Shown piece after piece: positions 39,453 to 51,610 of a stretch of DNA of 64,000 bases. Origin of the DNA: Pteria penguin (Eukaryota > Mollusca > Bivalvia > Pterioida > Pteriidae); NCBI GenBank assembly GCA_035048485.1, contig CM068588.1:26625118-26689117 (forward strand), in the 5' to 3' direction. The translations under genes and the position numbers were made by a program. Position 1 is the stretch's first letter. Every line of letters begins with the position of its first letter. The notes under the pieces are model-generated. The model was given only the letters and a program-made list of their open reading frames with translations. It had not been told where the DNA came from and did not search any database.

Positions 39453-42400
39453 TTATGTCATTGTATCGCTGTCACTTGAAGTTGATGGGATGGGTTGAGT
39501 TGCTTCATCGCCTTTGTCTGGTTTTTCAGCATTTTTAGAACTGCTTTCATCTACATCTACAATGATGTAAGTATATGTATCTAATTTTGTTATTGTAAAA
39601 ATAAAATTTAAGGGATGTATAAATCATGATGGATGTTTTGCAGAAACACATGCAGAAAAATTTGAATTGAATGAATTTAGAGAAAAATAGACAATAATCA
39701 CAGGTCAGTCAATTGGTTCATATAAGAACTAGCGAACATTTGTGAAATCCATTCCCACCACCATGGGCCTATCCAAAGAGGCACTGAATATAAATATTTG
39801 GAACAGATGAATCTTAGGATATAAAACCTTTATTAATGAAGACAGAAAAGAAAAATACAAGATTTACAGAAATCAAAACAATTAGAAAAGATGTATAATA
39901 CAGTTGATTTTCATCTACAAAAACATGACTGACTAAACTTTTTTTATTTTCTATTACAAAAACCAATTTCTTAAGGTTCGAATTCTGGTATATTTATATT
40001 GAATATTCATCAAATGTTTTAATATATACTCAACATATGCTGTTTCTATAGATCACTTGTCGTTTAACTTATTGAGACCTGTAGCTGCATTACGTAGCTT
40101 ACATGACATGTAATCCGAAAAACAATAAAGACAATGTATTTCAACAGGATTGGTGAATCTTGCACAAAATTCTGTCATGGTTCTTCAATTAGTCAGTTAT
40201 CCCCCAACAATATTTAAGTGTTTACAAACAGTAGAAACTTGCTCACTAAAATTTTCATTGGATTGAGTTTACTTGTGATTTGTTACTCAATAAATGAACA
40301 AATGTAGAATTGTTTCACTTTTTTTAAACAAACATGAAACACCTTTACACCTCTCAAAGTGTTTTGATGTGTGTATCAGTCAATCACCATACAAGTAAGT
40401 ACTTAGAATTTTGTATGAGTCTAATCAAAACTCTGACGTGGCAGGTAGCATTTTTTTGTATTTAAATTGAGATGTCTAAGCATCCCCAAGGTATTGATTA
40501 TGGCTTTGTTCATGTATCTGAACAATTTTCAGAAATGTCCGGTGTCAGGTTTTCTTGATAATTCTGATCAGTCACATGACGAGACTGCCACCCCTATTGA
40601 GGTAACAGACTGAATACTGCATTAAAAAATTCATTAGCTTACAAGAACAAATTTAAATAAACATTTAACAAGGATTTTAAAAATAGCACAAAATGTTGTC
40701 ATGTGCTGAAAAAAATAGGATAGGTAAGTAGGAGATATATTTAATTTCATTTTTTTACCTCCATATATTATAGTTTTCATTATTGATGAAATGAGTATTC
40801 CTGGGCCAAATTAAGGGTTATACGGTTCACATTTTTGAAAAAAAAAAAAAAAAGATTTTAGCTAGTAGAATGTAACAGTTTTGCTAATCAGATTGCGTAA
40901 CAGCAAAGGTAATGTGTAATGAGAAGGTCACTGATCAGCCAGTGTCATCCATAAGCTTCCTATGACCTGACAATCCTGATCATCTTATAATACTTTTTAT
41001 CACGTTTTGCTGTTTATGCAGTGAAATATCGCTATGTCATGAATTAATTTATGGCAAAGGGGTGTGTCAAGCCAGTGTTTGATGAAGTAAACACTTTAAA
41101 CTGAGTAAACATGTAATAAAAAGAATATGAAATGAATTTTCATTTCATACAGTATTTATGAAACTCTCCAATGCTCGGGGATCTAAAACAAACAACTCGT
41201 TTAATAGATACTGTATGAAATAAAAATTCATTTCAGATCCTGTTTATCAAATACGATCATGATTTTCAATTAGTGGAAAATAAATTGTTTCTTGTTGTAT
41301 TATTCATAATATAATCCAAGAAACATAAGGCCCATATCATCAGAGATCTACCTAATATCCCATTATGCACACTCTTATCACCATGATGCCTATACTGTTG
41401 TATTTGCTTTAGACTATAATTGTTCCTGATTTAAAGATTGATTTACATTCTGCATCTGATTGTATGTCCTGGTAATTTTGATTGACACATTTTAGGAAAC
41501 ATCATACATATCTGTGTCTGTGAGACTAGAATGTTAGTTGCTGACCAAAGGCACATGTAGCAAATCTTTGATTCCTGTATGAGTATATTTGTTTGTATTT
41601 GTAGGGGATTAAAAAATTTGCTACAAGTATCTGTGGTCAGAATGTTGTCTAATGCCAAAACAAACATGGATTCAAATGAAAGTACACTAAAACATTCAGA
41701 CAAAACACAAGAATCCAGATAACAAGAAATAATATGCTTTAAGGTTGGCAAAAAATCTTAGTTCAGTTGGAGAAGCCAAATTCTTTTATCTCACCTTAAA
41801 AAAAATACTTTACCTTCTTCAACTTTTGGTTTCACGAAAGCTCGAATCATATTTAACTTCTTGTCAACATTGCAGAAATACTCCAAATGGCTCTCCCCAT
41901 GATTGTCTCCATGCAAATCTAGTGAATAAATTCAACTTAATATTAACAATTAAATATAACAAAGTGAGAACTGATAATGCTGAGCAAGACATAGTAATAC
42001 AGTTAAAACTACATGTATTCCATCAAGAAGGTATCATGTATAATACAGTCGTCAATACATTCAGAAATCCAGGTAAGGTAATTTCAACTCAAGATTTAGT
42101 GAGTTTTTTTATTTAAGATACTTGAATATATCATTCCTTCTCAAAGTATGACACAGCCATATTGTCAGTAAGTCTTGCCTGTAGTTGCTGTTTACAAGTT
42201 AGACCTTGTCAGTGGGTCTTGCTTGTAGTTGCAGTGTTACAGCCTAGGCCTGGTCAGTGACTGCAGTGATGTGATAGGTTACACCTTGTCAGTGTGTCTT
42301 GTTTGTAACTGCATGTTTTTTTGCTTGTAATTGTTGTGTAAATAAGTGGACCTTGTAAGTGACTGCAGTGTTACAGGTAATACACGTAACACCTTGTCTG

Positions 42401-45400
42401 TATGTCTTGCTTGTATGGTAATTGCAGTGTAACATTCAAGGCCTTTTCATAGAGTCTACAATGTACCTTGTAATTGCAGCATTACAGGTAACCCCTTGTC
42501 AGAGTGAGTGCCAGTAATTGCAATTTGTCTAAAGTGAGACACTGTCAGTGAAACTTGCTTGAAATTGCAGTGTTACTGGTTAGGTATTGTCAGTTATTCT
42601 TGCTTGTCAGTAAGCCTTTCTTATCATTCAGGTATTAGTAAGACCTTGTGGGGGAGTCTTGCTTGTAATTGCTGTGTTAAATGTTAGACGTGAGTCATTG
42701 CAATTTTACAGGCTCGCTTAAACCCAAGATCGATTTTCGTATACTTAAGAAAATCGATCCCTGGTTCAAGTGAGCTTTGTCCCTGTGGGTTAGACCTTAT
42801 CAGTGAGTCTTGCTTGTAATTGCAGTTTTACAGTTGACACCATGTCAGTGAGACTTGTCGATATCTGCTGTGTTACAAATTACAATCTCCGTCAGCCACT
42901 ACCTGTCATATTGACACTGAATAACTACACTGGCAATACACTTGACATACCACTGACCAACCACACTTGCAGTCACCTGTATCCATTAGATAACATACAG
43001 AATTTATACCAGCATATACTTGTCTGCATTCTTTAGGCTAATCTTGTGTTTAAAATGCTTATAAAGTCTTACCTGAAGGTATTTTCTTTTCAAACAACAA
43101 ATTAGTCCCCAATGGATGTTCATATTCACCTGTGAATAAGTAAGTGTCCATCTGTAACAAAGGCTTATCAGTATCGATACCCTGAAAAAGTGGGAGGATA
43201 TTAGTACATGTACCTCATAGTTCAGAATGTCACTTTTGTATAAATGTGATTTATTTCAATGTACAATGGTACATTTTCATTATAAAGTCTACAAGATACT
43301 GCAATTGTTCCTACATGTAATCAGAAGATGTTTATATGGAAGATACAAATGATGTGACAGTTGTGTAAGGTACTTACCTATACCAAACTGAATTAGTGAG
43401 AAATAAGTTCAAAACGGTGGCATGTTTCTAATTTTGATGTTATGTCTACAAGTCAGGTCACCAATAAATGGTCTATTGAACCAGGGATCAATTTTTGTAT
43501 GTATGTATATATGAAAATTGATTCCGGGTTTAAGCGAGCTTTGTCCCTGTGGTCTATGCCATAAATAATACATAATATTGACAAAGATAATTAAGCATGG
43601 TATATATGTGTATAATAAGAAGACAACCTTAAGGTAGTCCAACATCTTTTTCTTTCGTCAGTCCAAATGACATACTTAATACGCTAGGACTAGTAGGAGG
43701 AATGTGATAAAGTAAAAATATATTACTTGCCTTCTCCTGGATTTGTTTTCATTCTGATATGTAACATTGTAAATTGAATATGATGCAGATTTTTACATAC
43801 ATGTATCAGTATTGGATACACTCACTAGGATGTGATATTAAGCAGGCTTGCTCAATACATTCTAAGTTTGAAATTTGTATGGCTATGTCTTTTACATCAG
43901 TAAGTTTCCTTGCAAAGATACAAACCAATATAGAACAGTTTCCTTCTGATGTTTTCAGAAATTCTGTGTCTAAAGTTCCTGTAAGTTCCACTACCACATA
44001 GGTCTCCTATTAAGAATAAGATATGAAAATCTGGCATCAAATGATCAATTAATTTATATTCTATTCCCACTTTTTCCATACTGGTACATGTATTTGAATT
44101 TTTTTTTTGCAGCGAAGTCTAACGGGCTCAGTGACTTCATATATCATAGATATATTTTCCTCAGTTTTCCTCAATTAAATAAAAGAATACAGAATACGTT
44201 AAAGAAAGCATCGTCACATCTATGAAACATCAATTACAACTCACCAGTCTTGTTACTCCCAGACTTCAATGATTAAGTGATATCATTTAATTCCTGATTT
44301 AAATGAAATAATTTCAAGTTCCAGAAGATATCACCTTACTTTCAAAATGAAAGCATTACTGAAAGTGGATATATATTGTCTCAACATACCCCTCACCATC
44401 TCATTTATTTTTCTTTATTTTGAGGTATTCATCTTTATCAAACACAGGAAATATTGCATAAATAGGCTTCTCAATCGCTGTAAAATTGGTCTAAAAATCG
44501 TTGTATAATTTTCTTATATTTTCAGCTGTTATACATATCAATTCAAGGCTGATGTTAGTGGAATATCTGTGAAGCTTGACCAGAAAATAGATAACCGAGA
44601 CAATTCATTACAAGACAACATGACATTATAATAAGACAACTTGTAAACACTTGTAGCTGGTGATGAGTTACCAGGATTTTTGTCCTGACGACAATTTCAC
44701 CACATCACGAACACTTGTCACAAAAGCTTTTTTCCCTAAACTTTTACACAATAAATTGTCATCAAAACTTTTCACAAGAGAATGTCACCAAAAGTAGAGT
44801 TTACCCTGATTTCCAAAAGACAACTTGGCAAAAACTTTGACTTAAACATGCTTAATTAGAACAGATTAATAATATATTAAACATTTCAAAATTCATGTGC
44901 TTGCATGAAAATCCTTTTTATTAGATGCTGATTGGAGACAACTCATCGCCTCACATAACATAAATGTTATGTACAAGATGAGATGCTATGTGTGAAATGA
45001 CCTGATAATTTACAAATGAGTCAAGGAAATTTCTAGGATTTGGTGAGGAGTTGTCTTTGTGAAAAGTTGTGAAAAGCCTGAAGTTTGCAATGTATGAAAC
45101 TTGGTTTACCATTGAAATAGCCAGCAAACTATGCCAATGGAAATTTGAATAGACCCCTTGATTTTGAATAGCCCAAATATAATTTTCAATAATAAACATT
45201 AAAAAAAATGTAGTAGGCAAACATTTAATGTTTACTATACATTCATATCCTACTCCAACTTCTAGTTCTACAGACAATTTTGTAGAGCTGGTTAGCCATG
45301 CCTGAGATCCAGGATGTAAGGAGCTGGACATGTTTGTCCAACATTCCTTACATACAGAACATGTCAAACTCAAAGATTCATTTTCTTGAGTTGACCCTCT

Positions 45401-48011
45401 CACATCCGAGGGTCCACTGATATTAAAATTCTCAGACTCATATTTCCTTTCGTATTGCACTTTTTTTATCTTCTTTTTCTTGTCTTATTTTTTTCTCATC
45501 ATACTCCCCTTTTTTTCTAATAATTGTTGTGGCTTCTTAGAGAGTTTTGCACCCTCACAATATTTTAGGTTAATGCTTTCCAGATGTACACTGGTGCTCT
45601 CAAATTGTGTGATACCCACAGCTTATCACTCCTTGATGAATGATCGAGAGGATGAATGAAAAGCCATGGGTATTACACAAGTGTTTTCATATAGTCAATC
45701 ATACGCTTTTCTTAAAAGATATGTATTACATGCTTATATGATTAAGAATTGATAAAATGGAATAGCCCACTTCATCAGACCCAAGAGAATTCTATCAGAC
45801 GCATTGGGACTGATTCGGATAGCAATTAAACAGATGGAAGTTTCGCACACTGTTTTTGGCAACAAGATATTTTGTTAATTCGTCAACAATTTGTCTATTT
45901 TAGATGAGGAGTTTTCTTGTTACTAAATGACCACTTTCCAGTTCCGCGACCCCTAGCGGATTTCCTATGATTCCAAAAACAACATGGCAGTATAAGGGGA
46001 CATACGCTACCATGTGTGAATCTAATCATTCATTATGGGAGTGTTTTTTATGAATAAATGACTGTTCAGCATACTGGGTAGATCTGCTAAAATTAAATTA
46101 TTCATATGGTTTTGTCTTCATGTTTTCATGAGTTGTAGCTTGTAGTACTAACAGACTTTAGTCAAATTATTCAGCTCAGCATGCGCCGTCTGTCATACTC
46201 CTGCAGCCGCTTGTCCGCTCTTCTGGATGGTCACCACTACACCCCTCCCCTTTTATTTCGGTAGGCCTAAGGTTCCTTTTAACTTTTAAATTTCAACCCA
46301 AGAAAGGCCAATGGGCCAACAAGTATAGGATCCCTAATGAATGGGGCCCAACAAAAAACTAAATCCCAACGAGGAAATAACGCATGTACATTTAAATCCA
46401 ACATGTTTACATGTTTCCCTGGGACAGGAACTTAAGCCAGCCCCCTCTCCCCCCCTACTGGGTAGGACAGATTCCTTCCCCACCAAGGAAGGACCTATAA
46501 GCTGCCAGGCCATTCAGGAATGTGGCCCGGCAAACCTCTCCAAATGAATGGTCGGTGACTCTCTCCACCTGCCATATCACCTCCCCCAAAAACGAGGGTC
46601 CCAGAGTAATTAACCCCAACCGAAAAGGAGGGAGAGCACGACTCCACCAGGAGACTCCCTAACGGGATCTGGCACAGCCCCTCCTGCTCCGCCTGTGTAA
46701 ACTCCACCATGGAGTCATTAACACTAAAGAATACCTTAAATGGGCATCTTAGCCATGAGACCACACTGGTGGGGGACCCCAGAACCCCTGAAGGATTATC
46801 GGCTGGTCAAAGTCCACACAGACCCCAGCCAGGGCATGGTACCATACTGTACTGATAGTACATGGCAGCGGGGGAGTATGGGGTACCAGTGGCAACCTGC
46901 CCCAGAAGGGCATGGATTTGGTCCATACCCCCAACTATTTCCCCTACTTAGGAAAAATCTCCACAGAGAGGGCCAAGGACCCACCCATTGGCCCTGCAAG
47001 TTTCCACCAGTTCAGGGCCTAATCTGCCCCCACAAATGGAAACCTCTTTGACCCCACCCACCGACCTTCCTCCCTATAAGGAAAGAAGTCGACTGATATG
47101 GCCTATGGAAGAGATTAGTCCTCCAGCCAGCATGACTGGGATGCTTGGTGCCTAGATTCCTGGGCTAGATTGGCCCCAATAGATTCCCCCTAATCATATG
47201 CTGGAACCAGCCATCCAGGCCTCCAATAGAAGTCCCAGACCATATTGGGGAGCATCCAGCATTTGGGGCGTGCCACTCTCATGCCTGCCCCATCAGCTGA
47301 GCTAAACCTCCGCCCACTACCCCTGGTTTCTCTCCAGGCTTGAAAAAGTGGTGTGAGGCATCAGGCCCACATGGATCCGAGGAGCAGTGCTCCATAGGGG
47401 GTTCAGAAGGGGAATCAATACCACCCCTCAGAGCTTCCAGTTGGGGGAAAGTAAGGCTATCAAGACTCGCCAACTCACAGAAAGGCCAAGCCGGCATAGC
47501 TAGGTGCCTTCAGGCTTCACCATCATGCACTGCTGTCTGGTGAGGCGGATTAAAAGGATCGATAAATTCAAGGGTGAATCAACAGCCCTGGGTGAATCAC
47601 CTCCCTACATCTTAGCCCCAACTCCACCAACCCCTGTTTCAGCAAGGGGGTTGTCAACCGTGCTGCTTAAGGGCAAAGATTTGATATTCCCACCTGTGAT
47701 CCTGGAGTGAATGATGAGATTCATGCATAGTAGCGTATGTCCCCTTATACCACCATTATGTTTTGGAATCATGGAAATCTGCTAGAGGGCGCGAAGAACT
47801 GGAAAGTGGTCAGTTGTCTCAAACAAAAAATCTAATGAAAATAATAAGTGTCCACACATTCACTGATTCAGTCATTGTTAATGTACTTATAAGTTATATG
47901 AGGCGTTTAACATGAATACCAGTTGCTATAATGAATATATTGTTATACCTCTTCCTCCCATTCATCATCACTGACTTTACTTTGAGAAAATGTCGATTTA
48001 GACTTAGACAT
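39453..48011 (-). CDS. GTF3C6: General transcription factor IIIC subunit 6 (TFIIIC35-like), five exons
   Basis: This is a small subunit of TFIIIC, which binds tRNA-gene A/B boxes and recruits RNA polymerase III. Exons (- strand): 47949-48011 (starts MSKSKSTFSQ, ends DDEWEEE, donor GTATAA); 43926-44006 (ETYVVVELTGTLDTEFLK); 43073-43181 (GIDTDKPLLQ, TGEYEHPLGTNLLFE, donor GTAAGA); 41814-41918 (LHGDNHGESHLEYFCN, ends KPKVEE); 39453-39556 (VDESSSKNAEKPDK to stop TAA). Phases agree at every junction (0, 0, 1, 1), and all acceptors are AG. The acidic N-terminus, VELTGTLD, the GIDT-D-PLLQ motif and the GEYE-PLGT motif match GTF3C6. The direct join of exons 4 and 5 gives about 153 residues, against about 213 in human. 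A further phase-1 exon in 39557-41813 is possible, or the tail is simply shorter. Intron 1 (about 3.9 kb) holds a large inverted-repeat-bounded insert. Confidence 0.9.
41129..41234. repeat. Hairpin in GTF3C6 intron 4
   Basis: GAAATGAATTTTCATTTCAT plus ACAGTAT on the left pairs with ATACTGT plus ATGAAATAAAAATTCATTTC on the right, with few mismatches. The stem is about 30 bp and the loop about 45 bases, which is MITE-like. Confidence 0.8.
42120..42840. repeat. Degenerate tandem repeat in GTF3C6 intron 3
   Basis: Irregular units of about 50-65 bases built from CTTGTCAGTGAGTCTTGCTT and GTAATTGCAGTGTTACAG. Confidence 0.75.
42712..42775. repeat. Palindromic dispersed element, copy 1
   Basis: GCTCGCTTAAACC and ATCGATTTTC on one side face GAAAATCGAT and GGTTCAAGTGAGC on the other. 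The following AGCTTTGTCCCTGTGG is shared with the copy at 43476. Confidence 0.75.
43476..43539. repeat. Palindromic dispersed element, copy 2
   Basis: TTGAACCAGGGATCAATTTT faces AAAATTGATTCCGGGTTTAA and GCGAGC. It is the same family as 42712-42775, also inside GTF3C6 intron 2 or 3 territory. Confidence 0.7.
45928..47812. mobile_element. 1.9-kb GC-rich element with about 107-bp terminal inverted repeats, in GTF3C6 intron 1
   Basis: The left arm (45928-46034) begins TGACCACTTTCCAGTTC and carries TATAAGGGGACATACGCTAC. The right arm (47706-47812) is its imperfect reverse complement. Between them, about 46190-47700 is clearly richer in G and C (CCC/GGG runs) than anything around it. No intact gene is seen; short frames exist on both strands, for example 46495-46764 (-) and 46740-47051 (+), with no family I recognise. 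No target duplication is obvious. Confidence 0.75.
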
Positions 48012-48130
48012 TCCGGCATACGGAAATCTTTAGATAAATACTATGAGAAAAGTATGAATTTTGAAAGTAGGATGAGAGAGGGACAACTCGTTACCGAGAC
48101 AACTCGTAACAAGATTTGTTTCTCATCTCA
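48012..48130 (-). promoter_or_regulatory. Candidate GTF3C6 promoter / 5'UTR with duplicated motif
   Basis: Directly upstream of the GTF3C6 start codon, two adjacent 16-base units, at 48082-48097 and 48098-48113, both begin GACAACTCGT and continue TACC or AACA. Such a tight pair about 70-100 bases from the start could be a factor-binding site. No TATA box is evident. The role is inferred from position only. Confidence 0.3.
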
Positions 48131-49006
48131 ATGAAGATAACTTTTCAAACAAAACTTCAATTTTTCACACTACTTTACTTAATTTTCCCACGAGGTATCG
48201 TGGGTGGTATCGCTGTGGTTGGGAACATGATAAAACTAAGGAACGTGATAGATCGAGTTTTATTGAGATTGTTGTTATGCAGACGTGAAAGAAGAGTAAA
48301 AGTTCGTGTACAACATTTTTAATGTTTTTTATGATACATTTTACAAAACTTTCTGACTGTAGATAATATAATGATAAATCATGTTTGTTAGCTACTGTTA
48401 TCATTAATCTAAAATTATTTATCGGTTTTATAATAGAGGTATGAATGTCTGTACCGTTTACTGGGTACCGGTTGTCGCTTTTTATGCCATACTTCTTAAT
48501 GAGAGTGAAAGTAAACTCGTAAACAAAAACTAGTACTTATATTTATGTCTTGTGTAAGTAGATTTACATATATCGTTAATAAAATTATGTCTGTAGATAT
48601 ATTGTTTATTTTTGAAAGAAGTCAGCATAATAGTCAAACATTTAAACAAATCCAAGATAATATAATGTTCTTAGGCAATCGCTACTGTCACTGTCGGTAG
48701 AGACAGTACATGTATGTCATGTCAGTATAGTACAAACCAGCTTCATATTAATTAATCATAATTGTAATATACACTTTTTTCAAAGATACCTGTATCCTTT
48801 ACATTTGTGAGTTTTTGTCCCTTTTGCATAATGCTTTTAAAAGAATAATGTCTGGGGGAAATTTACACAATTTTGGGGAAAATCAATAAAATTTCCATGG
48901 AACAGGATGCTTATTGGGTCTTTCGTTATACAGGGTTATTTTCCATATTAGCGTATATCTGACGTGAAACCATTATGATGTCTGTATTTCTGTATCATTT
49001 CCCGTA

Positions 49007-50677
49007 AGGCCTTTTTTTTTTATTAGTTGGTTTACGGATCCGTCGTCCCTAATTTTGGTGAAATGTGAAAAAAAAATAAAATTTGAAAACAGGACTTTTT
49101 ACATTTCCGCCGCTCTTTAAAACGTGCCTATAGAAAAAAAATCGAGATCGAAATGCAAAAAATTCTCCAACTGAGAAAACCAATGGAGTCCGATAGTCCT
49201 GCAATGCAAGACTCTGTTCCTCTTATTTACTTGCTGTCTCACGCTTGTCAGCGAGGTCATGTTTATAGGACTAGGAGTCCGCCAATCAGTACTACTTTAA
49301 GTTGGTACAATTAGAAGGGGAAAACAAAGTTGTTTCAACGGTAACAGGACGTTTCGCTCCGAATGAATGTTTCGTCCTGGGACGTTTCGCTCTGAAAGAC
49401 CATACGCCCCGAGACGTTTCGCTCCAAATTTACTTTAAATATATTTAAATATATTATATAATGTCCAAAGTAAAAATGTTGATTTGAAACTTATCATTTA
49501 TTTGATCATACAATTATATTTTTATGAGTGTATAATTCATATATCGATAACTAGTTAAAAATAATTACTTTTAAATTGTGTTGTTTAAAAATGTCAGCTA
49601 TTATCCATTCTATTCATAATTTTGTTTAATTAAATGTCCTGTGAATAGATTTCCAAACCCTATTATCAAGTCCCTCAGGCTTGTAAATAAATTACCACTC
49701 TGATGAAAATGAGTGCTTATCACTGACATTGCGATTTCAGTTATACTAGAGACATATATATATACACACGCATCAGATTGTCAATGAGAATGGGTGTATA
49801 AATTCGACAGTTTCTAAAGTTTTATATGATTTTATAGTATATTTAAGGGTTTTATTGGTTTTAGATTTTTAATACATTTGCAATCCACTGCCGTCTACGC
49901 AGATCATATCTTTTATTGCAGTGACAAACATTTTAACAAGCCCGTTGAACATGTTTTTATAGGTTTTTATTTAGGGTTCACTAAGATTTAACTTACTTTT
50001 AAAGTTGTTGAAACTTTTTTTTTAATGTAGAAAAGGCATGTATTTTTAAATGAATTTGTTGAATTAGTTGAATAAATCATCAGACATATATACACATGTG
50101 TATACATGTATGTCTCTGAAATTATGTAGTTATCTAGATTTATTTGGTATTCAATAAATTGAAAAATTGGGGCGAAAGGTCTGGGGACGAAAGGTCTTGT
50201 GGGGTGAAACGTCCCAGACTCATTTCAATGAAAATTGTGACTGGTAAACATGTCACTTTGCTTAGCAGAGCGACTTTAATACATGTATAGGGATCACTTT
50301 GTCTGCCTTCTGTCTGTGTATCCATGTGTGTAAATCTTTGAAGTGCTAGTAGAGCTTTAAGTGACATTTGAGGATCAGTTTGTCTCTGTCGTTCTGGTAG
50401 TCGCACTTTTGCTGTCAAAGCTAGTGAAAATCTTAAACAATCTTGGTATAGCTTCAAGACTACAGTAGTATCCTAGGTAGGGATTATTTTGTGTGTCTGA
50501 AATATAAACCATTTTGAAAATCAAAGCATTCGCGGTTTATATAGGTAAGGTTTTAGACAAGCAGCAGTTACATTTTATGATCTTAATAAATCTAAGATTT
50601 TTCTCTTTTTTTTTCGACCTCCTACCCGATTTTTTTCTGGAAGATGTCCGTAAACCAACTAATAAAAAAAAAGGCCT
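49007..50677. mobile_element. Outer inverted-repeat element (about 31-bp arms)
   Basis: The left arm 49007-49038 and right arm 50647-50677 are reverse complements: AGGCC, a T run, then ATTAGTTGGTTTACGGA. The interior contains a second inverted-repeat pair. Confidence 0.7.
49346..50216. mobile_element. Inner inverted-repeat element with CGAAACGTCC motifs
   Basis: The left end (49346-49425) repeats GGGACGTTTCGCTCC-type units. The right end (50169-50216) holds the reverse, GGGGCGAAAGGTC and GGTGAAACGTCCCAG. Nothing coding was seen inside. Confidence 0.7.
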
Positions 50678-50999
50678 AATTTTACATTAGTTTCCATAGA
50701 ACTGAACCAAAATTATATGTTATAGATAGGTTTTATTAACAGTAATTCAGTTGGAGTTACCTCCCATTGTCGGCCATGTTTGTGGTCAAGCATGATTTTT
50801 TGCCACATATTTATAGTAAGTTTAATTAATTTTTATACGCTCATCACACATGTAGATGGACATTTTATGGTATGGCTTTGTGGGTCTGGGTCCAAGGGTC
50901 TGTCTGCACCTTGTAAACACAATTCCATACCATTTAGACTAGGGGTTTCAAGCATGGTACACATATTCCTTATGGCGTGAGGACGAACACTATTGATTT

Positions 51000-51610
51000 T
51001 CAATATCAAGGACAAAAGTCAAGGTCATTTTGGGGCAAAAATGGCAAATTTTTTAGAATGCAACTTGCGAACAATGTACAGACCAAACTGTTTATACTAG
51101 AACTTTGAAACTCTGCACACTTGTTTCTTATGACTAGAGGATGAACTCTGTTGAATTTGAAGGTCATATCTGTAAGGTCAAAGTCACAGTGTTATCTCAG
51201 TTAGATACTTGTCAAGGATATAACTTTTTATACCATGCATGGATTTGAATAACATTTCACAGAATTGTTGCCCAGGACCCAAGGGTGTGTCATTAAGGTT
51301 ATATCTGCAAGGTCATAATGCATATGTTGGGTAAAGCTTTTTATCCCTTGCATAGATTTGAGTCATATTTCACAGAATTGTTGCCTAGGACCCAAAGGTG
51401 TGTCTTGACCTTGAACCAAGGTTATTCTGCAAGGTCACACTGCGTATGATGGGTAAATCTTTGTCTGGGCCATAACATTTTACCCATTGCATAGATTTGA
51501 ATAATATCTCACAGAATTGTTAGCAAAGGGGGAATTTTCCATACTTTGAAATTCATCCCTTCAAACTAAGCTATGGACATATTATGGCACGCTAGGCGTT
51601 GCTCTTGTTT
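51000..51610 (-). repeat. Interspersed repeat, inverted copy of the 30.2-kb family
   Basis: About three 120-bp units contain TTTGAATAACATTTCACAGA, ATTGTTGCC and AGGACCCAA. The end near 51600 reads AACAAGAGCAACGCCTAG on the minus strand. Confidence 0.75.

Noticed and set aside
40533..40601. Possible plus-strand exon (starts KCPVSGFLDNSDQ) with good acceptor and donor
   Set aside because: In phase 0 it is open and looks coding-like, but it lies inside a minus-strand gene, has no partner exons and no family match; minus-strand frames are blocked by stops, so it is not the missing GTF3C6 exon.
41745..42116. 123-codon plus-strand frame
   Set aside because: It is antisense to GTF3C6 exon 4, whose splice phases and sequence match the family.
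46740..47051. 103-codon frame in the GC-rich insert
   Set aside because: Overlapping frames on both strands are all open because the segment is GC-rich and poor in stops; no domain is recognised.
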